Of a DNA stretch of 11,338 nt, positions 8,120 to 11,338 are shown one piece after another. Both the position numbers and the translations under genes were made by a program. The stretch comes from Pleionea sp041591085. Lineage in GTDB: Bacteria > Pseudomonadota > Gammaproteobacteria > Enterobacterales > Kangiellaceae. Each line of letters starts with the position of its first letter. The stretch's first letter is position 1. Location: assembly GCA_041591085.1 (NCBI GenBank), contig JBFHSP010000093.1, positions 1-11,338 of the forward strand, in the 5' to 3' direction. The notes under the pieces were generated by a model that made no database searches, was not told where the DNA came from, and saw only the letters and a list, made by a program, of their open reading frames with translations.

Positions 8120-8164
8120 AAAATCACGAAATAATACTCGGCCATCACCCACACTTGTGCCGAG
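8110..8164 (-). promoter_or_regulatory. alternative pairings of the second trp attenuator
   Basis: Two competing RNA pairings can be read on the minus strand. Protector (1:2): CUCGGC (8164-8159, in leader-2 codons 23-25) pairs with GCCGAG (8142-8137), 6 bp closing a 16-nt loop. Antiterminator (2:3): UGUGGGU (8153-8147, which sits in that loop at the leader stop codon) pairs with ACCCGCA (8115-8109), 7 bp with one G-U, using the 5' arm of terminator T2. A ribosome stalled at the Trp codons (8180-8172) would cover segment 1 and favour 2:3; one that reaches the stop would favour the terminator. The pairing is by eye and not folded by software. Confidence 0.65.
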
Positions 8165-8231
8165 CGATAAGCCACCACCAATTTGCAATAGTTAAGTTAA
8201 TCATTAAATTTTTTATCTTGTTCATTTTCAT
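8145..8231 (-). CDS. trpL2: trp leader peptide 2 (Trp-Trp-Trp)
   Basis: A short ORF of up to 28 residues that starts MKMNKIKNL, has Trp-Trp-Trp at positions 18-20 (TGGTGGTGG, 8180-8172) and ends RHKCG with a TGA. Three tandem Trp codons before alternative hairpins and a terminator is the hallmark of a trp attenuator leader. The start is uncertain: ATGs lie at 8231, 8225 and 8204, and none has a clear Shine-Dalgarno (the first two follow only GGCG). The last would give a 19-residue peptide beginning MINLT. The first ATG begins 6 nt after the U-tract of terminator T1, so this leader can hardly have its own promoter and should be made only on RNA that has passed T1. Confidence 0.8.
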   Translation of the reverse strand: MKMNKIKNLMINLTIANWWWLIARHKCG

Positions 8232-8237
8232 TACGCC

Positions 8238-8266
8238 AAAAAAAAGCCCGCTTTTTTGCGGGCTTT
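8238..8266 (-). terminator. first trp attenuator terminator (T1)
   Basis: On the minus strand the RNA reads AAAGCCCGC, loop AAAAAA, GCGGGCUUU, a perfect 9-bp stem whose 3' end runs into eight U. It is a strong intrinsic terminator in the direction of the trp operon. It lies 37 nt beyond the stop of the Trp-Trp leader ORF. It could also serve as the terminator of the small gene ending at 8418, but the overlap of its 5' arm with a second complementary segment (8302-8291) argues that it is an attenuator. Confidence 0.9.
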
Positions 8267-8341
8267 AGTTTATTTTCTTGAAACAAATACAACTCCAGCC
8301 CGTTAAGACTGTAACCACCAAGTGTTTAAGTTGATATTTGT
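8259..8341 (-). promoter_or_regulatory. alternative pairings of the first trp attenuator
   Basis: Three segments can be traced. Segment 1, ACAAAUAUCAACU (8341-8329, leader-1 codons 3-7), pairs with AGUUGUAUUUGU (8294-8283): 12 bp with one bulged U. Segment 2, CGGGCUGGAGUU (8302-8291, directly after the leader stop), pairs with segment 3, AACUAAAGCCCG (8270-8259): 6 bp, a GG/AA internal loop, then 4 bp. The AGUU of segment 2 is used in both, so 1:2 and 2:3 exclude each other, and segment 3 contains the 5' arm of terminator T1, so 2:3 and termination also exclude each other. A ribosome stalled at the Trp codons (8320-8315) would mask the 3' part of segment 1 and free segment 2. Confidence 0.75.
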
Positions 8342-8347
8342 ATTCAT
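8303..8347 (-). CDS. trpL1: trp leader peptide 1 (Trp-Trp)
   Basis: A 14-residue ORF, MNTNINLNTWWLQS, with tandem Trp codons at positions 10-11 and a TAA. A weak AGAG lies about 10 nt before the ATG. It begins roughly 30 nt after the likely transcription start of the only good promoter in the region. Size, tandem Trp codons near the C-terminus and the mutually exclusive pairings downstream match the classical trp leader peptide of enteric bacteria in design, though the peptide sequence itself is different. It has no role as a protein; translation speed over the Trp codons is the sensor for charged tRNA-Trp. Confidence 0.85.
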   Translation of the reverse strand: MNTNINLNTWWLQS

Positions 8348-8381
8348 TGTAAATTGCTCTATTTTCTGTTCATATGGGCTG

Positions 8382-8410
8382 AGACTAACTTTATTTATTT
8401 TTTTGGTCAA
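8382..8410 (-). promoter_or_regulatory. likely trp operon promoter
   Basis: On the minus strand TTGACC (8410-8405) is followed after 17 nt by TAGTCT (8387-8382). The -35 matches five of six consensus bases; the -10 matches three of six but has the key first T, second A and last T. The spacer is a run of A and T. Transcription would start near 8376, about 30 nt before leader peptide 1. It lies just downstream of the stop codon of the preceding gene. I see no convincing palindromic TrpR-type operator over it. Prediction from sequence only. Confidence 0.6.
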
Positions 8411-8417
8411 GCCCAGA

Positions 8418-8870
8418 TTAACAAATATTTAAAACTTTTTTTTGCTCAAGCGTGCTCACCTCTTTGTGAAATGCCGGTTGACTATCCACAAAACATCGTT
8501 GATTTTCTACTTGAACATGTACCAGTTCAATATCTACATCGACGTTTTTAGGAACACCCACAAGCTTTAAGCACATTTCAGAGATGGTGCCACGAACAGG
8601 AAGCTGAACTAAGTTAGAAAACAACAGATTAGAATCAAACTCCACTTTATGGTGGTCAATAACTAATTTGTGTTTACCACGGATATCGTCATATTCAACG
8701 AATAACGCAATATTGGCATCAACGTAATCAGAAAGCTTAAAGCTAACCAAAAAATTAACTGCCATTGACCATGGAGTATCATTTGAAGAAGGTGAGAGCT
8801 CACCATACTGTTTGGTATCGATATAAATAGTATGCACAGACTCGTCGTCTCTGTTCCAAAGTGTTTTCAT
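8418..8870 (-). CDS. uncharacterised protein, paralogue of its upstream neighbour
   Basis: About 150 residues from the ATG at 8870, which has AGGGG 5 nt upstream; an ATG at 8912 (164 residues) is possible but has a poorer ribosome binding site. The core reads as alternating beta strands: WSMAVNFLVSF, ALFVEYDDIRG, KHKLVID, LLFSNLVQLPVRG, MCLKLVGVPKNVDVDIELVHVQVE. There is no signal peptide or membrane segment, so it is probably cytosolic. It matches the protein encoded at 8940-9335 at about 40% identity by eye over the last 70 core residues, without gaps through most of the region. The short tail after the core (ENQRCFVDSQPAFHKEV) is unique to this copy. I do not recognise the family or a function. 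It lies just before the trp promoter; no separate terminator is seen after it. Confidence 0.8.
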   Translation of the reverse strand: MKTLWNRDDESVHTIYIDTKQYGELSPSSNDTPWSMAVNFLVSFKLSDYVDANIALFVEYDDIRGKHKLVIDHHKVEFDSNLLFSNLVQLPVRGTISEMCLKLVGVPKNVDVDIELVHVQVENQRCFVDSQPAFHKEVSTLEQKKVLNIC

Positions 8871-8939
8871 GTTTGCCCCTATTATCAAACTGCCCCAATT
8901 TTGCCGTTTCATTCTTATATGCGATGATTTCGGCGATTT

Positions 8940-9335
8940 TTACGCTTCTTTTATTAAATCTTGCCCACCACCAGGAGGCTCTACCACCCGAATAAACAAC
9001 TCCATCAACTTTATGGTTGTTTTAGGTACATTATATTCGGCCACCAATTTTACTTCTTTTACGGGCCCTTTTATTGGTACTTTTACCAAATTTGAAAAAA
9101 CCCACTCTCCGCTTTTGCTCACCTCGCTAGAATCAATCAGTAATTTTTGCTGACCTCGAGTATCAGAGTATTCCAAATAAAGTCGACAGCATTGCTGTTT
9201 AGAAGACTCTATACCTAACCACAACGCTAGGTTAAGTGATATTGACCATCGAAACTGACTTTCGCTCGTGTTACCCAGGCGCGGTAAGTATTGCTCTGGC
9301 GACAGCTCTGCAACCACTTTGCTGTAGTAATCCAT
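8940..9335 (-). CDS. uncharacterised protein, paralogue of its downstream neighbour
   Basis: About 131 residues from the ATG at 9335, which has CAGAGGG just upstream; a TTG at 9353 would add six residues. The core again looks like a beta-sandwich: FRWSISLNLALWLG, CRLYLEYSDTRGQQKLLID, WVFSNLVKVPIKG, VKEVKLVAEYNVPKTTIKLMELFIRVVE. Shared signatures with the next gene are EY-x-D-x-RG-xx-KL-x-ID, FSNLV-xx-P-xx-G and VPK. It ends in a Pro/Gly-rich tail (VEPPGGGQDLIKEA). There is no signal peptide, membrane segment or catalytic motif. It lies 69 nt upstream of its paralogue on the same strand, so the two are probably co-transcribed and arose by tandem duplication. Function unknown. Confidence 0.8.
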   Translation of the reverse strand: MDYYSKVVAELSPEQYLPRLGNTSESQFRWSISLNLALWLGIESSKQQCCRLYLEYSDTRGQQKLLIDSSEVSKSGEWVFSNLVKVPIKGPVKEVKLVAEYNVPKTTIKLMELFIRVVEPPGGGQDLIKEA

Positions 9336-9557
9336 AAGCCCTCTGTACAACAAACTCAGAATAGTCGTTTATTTAGACCGAAAAACAAACATAAAAGTGT
9401 GACTCAATTCATATTTTTACGTTCGTACCACTAAATAGGAAAGGTAGGATTTTTGATGCAGATAAAAAGACATATAGATCAATAGGTTAACTAAAGTAAA
9501 TTAACAGAAAAAATTCCCATAAAATATGAACTAATGTTTATTTTTCACTCAAATATC

Positions 9558-10064
9558 TCAATTTGCGGTACTGCAGCATTTTTTATACTTACGTCCGCTT
9601 CCGCAAAAACACAGATCATTACGCCCTATCTTGATAGATTGATCTTTTTCAAAGGATAGAGATAAAGCCGAATGATAAAACCACATTTTATCGACTTTCT
9701 TAAATAAGGAGGTTTCAGCATGTGTTTGCAAACGATTATCAGCAATAAAGAAAGCTTTGAATTTGACCGTTCCTTCTAAAGGCTGAGCATCTGAATGAAG
9801 AACTTCAAGCTTAACAAACTGTAGTTGATTTTTCGGATCCTTTAATTGATCTAGCAAATTATTTGTTCGCGTTTCTGGATGATGCGTTTCATAAATGTAG
9901 CCGGCCTCTCGATCACAGTATGCAACAAACCGAGATCGCATCAGTTCTTCAGGAGATTGCGCAAATTTTGTCCGTAAAAGTAACGGTTCACAGCAATTAA
10001 CAAAGAGTTTTCCCGATCCACATTTGCATTGGTGAGCAGTCAAAATTAAAGCCCTCGTTGCCAT
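9558..10064 (-). CDS. ychJ: YchJ-family SEC-C motif protein
   Basis: The 168-residue protein has the YchJ (UPF0225) layout. An N-terminal SEC-C motif has Cys13, Cys15, Cys24 and Cys25 (CKCGSG...CC). A central domain contains EELMRSRFVAYCDREAGYIYETHHPETR, and a second SEC-C motif ends the protein (CFCGSGRKYKKCC, Cys152/154/163/164). SEC-C motifs bind zinc; the cellular role of YchJ is not established. The ATG at 10064 overlaps the radical SAM gene by 19 nt but has no good ribosome binding site. A TTG at 10043 has GAGGG 8 nt upstream, lies 2 nt after the upstream stop and would give a protein starting close to the first Cys motif, as in relatives; I think it the likelier start. The two genes form one unit. 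Confidence 0.92.
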   Translation of the reverse strand: MATRALILTAHQCKCGSGKLFVNCCEPLLLRTKFAQSPEELMRSRFVAYCDREAGYIYETHHPETRTNNLLDQLKDPKNQLQFVKLEVLHSDAQPLEGTVKFKAFFIADNRLQTHAETSLFKKVDKMWFYHSALSLSFEKDQSIKIGRNDLCFCGSGRKYKKCCSTAN

Positions 10065-10933
10065 TCTGATCGTAATCCGGCTCTTTCAGGCTGAGCCATA
10101 GCAAAGTCAATCTGCTCAATCATTTTTGTCTTATCTTTATTCAAAATACCTTTTAGCACTAAATAGTTCGATGCATGGTCAGAGCGAAAAATGGTACTTT
10201 CGAGCTCTAAGGTCTCAATTAGTACACGTTGCTCTTTGATAAGCTCTCTAGTACTAGGTAATTGAAATTCACCATCATAGCCTGCTTGAACGCGCTCCTG
10301 TCCTAAAGGAAAGCTGACTACTAAGGTCGATAAATATTCGGGCTGTGTTTCATTCATCAATAATGCTGAGTTTCGTGCATGCTGCTCCGAGAAAGCCACA
10401 CCACCCATACCATTTAAAATCATCACTGAAGATTTAATTCCAGCAGCTTTAATTTTGAGTAAAGCAGCTTTCGATGAATCAAAAGTTTCGCCCTTATTGA
10501 TTGCGGATAAAACTTTGTCGTCTCCCGACTCACACCCAACATATAAAAGAGATAAACCTAATTCTGCTAACTCTTCTAGTTCTACAATTGATTTATTAAG
10601 CAGGTTTCTTGGTAAGCAATAGCTGGAAACACGAGTTACATCTGGTAGATACTGTTTAATTGCTAATAAAATTTCCTTTAGTCGCCTGAATGACAAAGCC
10701 ATTGCATCTCCGTCAGCCAAAAAAACTCGGCTATAACGACTACCAGCACTTTTAAGCCAATTTAACTCTTTCTCAATATCTTGCTGGCGTTTAGGTTTAA
10801 ATTTTTTTTGAGGCTGTGTGTACATGTCACAAAAAGTGCATTTATTATAAGAACAGCCATTAGTTACTTGTAAAATTAAACTTTTCCATTCACTGGGAGG
10901 ACGAAAGACTGGTTCAATATAGGGAAGAGTCAC
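10046..10933 (-). CDS. radical SAM protein
   Basis: A 295-residue enzyme of the Elp3/MiaB/NifB-like radical SAM fold. The [4Fe-4S] motif is at residues 26-34, GCSYNKCTFCDMY, with spacing C-x4-C-x2-C rather than the usual C-x3-C-x2-C. Other visible parts are FLADGDAMALS (the second strand, SAM side), a GLSLLYVGCESGDDKVL segment, a Gly-rich ILNGMGGVAF, and a C-terminal SNYLVLKGILNKDK motif common in a group of stand-alone radical SAM proteins. The substrate cannot be told from sequence. It starts with GTG, preceded by AAGGTG 4 nt upstream, and has its own promoter at about 10990. Its stop sits in the start region of the YchJ-like gene. Confidence 0.9.
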   Translation of the reverse strand: MTLPYIEPVFRPPSEWKSLILQVTNGCSYNKCTFCDMYTQPQKKFKPKRQQDIEKELNWLKSAGSRYSRVFLADGDAMALSFRRLKEILLAIKQYLPDVTRVSSYCLPRNLLNKSIVELEELAELGLSLLYVGCESGDDKVLSAINKGETFDSSKAALLKIKAAGIKSSVMILNGMGGVAFSEQHARNSALLMNETQPEYLSTLVVSFPLGQERVQAGYDGEFQLPSTRELIKEQRVLIETLELESTIFRSDHASNYLVLKGILNKDKTKMIEQIDFAMAQPERAGLRSEWQRGL

Positions 10934-10989
10934 GGTTCACCTTGGAAGTAGACAATTAAAATTCGATAAGCATTTTATGCTAAGAACAC

Positions 10990-11018
10990 ATTATAACTTG
11001 ACTCTCATTTTAAGTTCA
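10990..11018 (-). promoter_or_regulatory. likely promoter of the radical SAM-ychJ unit
   Basis: On the minus strand a perfect TATAAT (10995-10990) lies 17 nt after TGAACT, a three-of-six match to the -35 consensus. Transcription would start near 10983, about 50 nt before the GTG. The untranslated stretch includes a small perfect inverted repeat, AGCAT-AAA-ATGCT (10981-10969), which could be a weak hairpin or operator right at the start site. Prediction only. Confidence 0.55.
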
Positions 11019-11020
11019 TA

Positions 11021-11338
11021 TCACTCATTGTTTTTTAAATTCGATAAAGAGTTAACTACCACTCTTTGAGGAGAGCCTTTTGATTGATACATCAGTTGGT
11101 CAGCTAATTGATAAGCGGTGGATTCATCAGTAAGTTCATCAATAAGTAACGCTCCTATACTTACCGAAACCAAATCCGTTGGATCACTTAACTTAAACTG
11201 ATTAATCAACGCATTGACCGCTCTCGTTGCTATTAACTCCGCTTCGGCAAGATTGTCACAATGTTCAGTTAACAAGACAAACTCATCTCCTGCAAAACGC
11301 GCACAAGTATCATTTTCACGAGTTATGCTCTCAAGAGC
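11021..11338 (-). CDS. C-terminal part of a GGDEF diguanylate cyclase
   Basis: The frame is open to the right edge, so the N-terminal part, with any sensor domain, lies outside the window; 105 residues are visible. They start ALESITRENDTCARFAGDEF. The active-site motif is AGDEF, a common working variant of GGDEF. Five residues before it is R-E-N-D, which fits the RxxD inhibitory c-di-GMP site. Later parts fit the end of the domain: VSVSIGALLID near 70 and YQLADQLMYQSK near 85-90. Known for the family: it makes cyclic di-GMP from two GTP. No terminator is seen between its stop and the radical SAM promoter. With the active-site and I-site motifs both intact I expect an active, product-inhibited cyclase. 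Confidence 0.88.
   Translation of the reverse strand, partial: ALESITRENDTCARFAGDEFVLLTEHCDNLAEAELIATRAVNALINQFKLSDPTDLVSVSIGALLIDELTDESTAYQLADQLMYQSKGSPQRVVVNSLSNLKNNE

Noticed and set aside
8238..8266. Reading this hairpin only as the terminator of the small gene that ends at 8418.
   Set aside because: It could do this as well, but the Trp-Trp ORF just upstream and the segment that pairs with its 5' arm fit an attenuator better, and the likely trp promoter is upstream of it.
8371..8395. A possible TrpR-like operator (AGTTAGTCT) over the -10 region.
   Set aside because: There is no clear palindrome with CTAG-type half-sites as in enteric trp operators; attenuation alone explains the visible signals.
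8354..8551. Plus-strand open frame of 65 codons near the trp promoter.
   Set aside because: It runs antisense across the end of the downstream paralogue and the promoter, with no conserved features.
8869..9153. Plus-strand open frame of 94 codons opposite the first unknown paralogue.
   Set aside because: The minus-strand frames of both paralogues align with each other as proteins, so the minus strand is the coding one.
9354..9557. An inverted repeat (TTCATATTTT at 9409; AAAATATGAA near 9520) and an 18-codon minus-strand frame (from about 9475) in the gap between the ychJ-like gene and the first paralogue.
   Set aside because: The sequence is very AT-rich, the repeat arms are about 110 nt apart, and the frame has no ribosome binding site; chance is likely. 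I see no clear terminator and no clear promoter in this gap.

Overview
The window comes from an AT-rich bacterial chromosome, most likely a gammaproteobacterium. The signs are a trpE-G-D-C(F)-B-A order with trpC and trpF fused, a YchJ-family SEC-C protein, and control of trp by leader-peptide attenuation. I cannot name the genus. Almost everything reads on the minus strand; only a gene fragment at the left edge is on the plus strand.

From right to left (the direction of minus-strand transcription) the layout is as follows. (1) 11338-11021: the C-terminal end of a GGDEF diguanylate cyclase. (2) 10933-9558: a two-gene unit with a radical SAM enzyme followed directly by a YchJ-like SEC-C zinc-motif protein, behind a good promoter. 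(3) 9335-8418: two adjacent, clearly paralogous small proteins of unknown function. (4) 8410-8068: a long trp leader region. (5) 8067-223: seven tightly packed genes, a type I-beta DAHP synthase, then trpE, trpG, trpD, trpCF, trpB and trpA. They overlap by 1-8 nt or lie within a few nt of each other. (6) 1-228: the 3' end of an unrecognised plus-strand gene that meets trpA tail to tail.

The operon makes a complete tryptophan branch. DAHP synthase feeds carbon into the shikimate pathway; TrpE/TrpG make anthranilate from chorismate; TrpD, TrpF and TrpC convert it to indole-3-glycerol phosphate; TrpA/TrpB make tryptophan. Only three Trp residues occur in about 2,600 residues of these seven enzymes, while the leader peptides carry five in 42 residues.

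The most interesting part is the leader. Between one plausible promoter and the DAHP synthase gene there appear to be two complete Trp attenuators in series. Leader 1 is a 14-residue peptide with Trp-Trp, mutually exclusive 1:2 and 2:3 pairings, and a perfect intrinsic terminator. Six nt after that terminator's U-tract comes leader 2, a peptide of up to 28 residues with Trp-Trp-Trp, its own alternative pairings, and a second terminator just before the first structural gene. The two peptides and terminator cores resemble each other, which suggests a duplicated attenuator module acting as a two-step gate.
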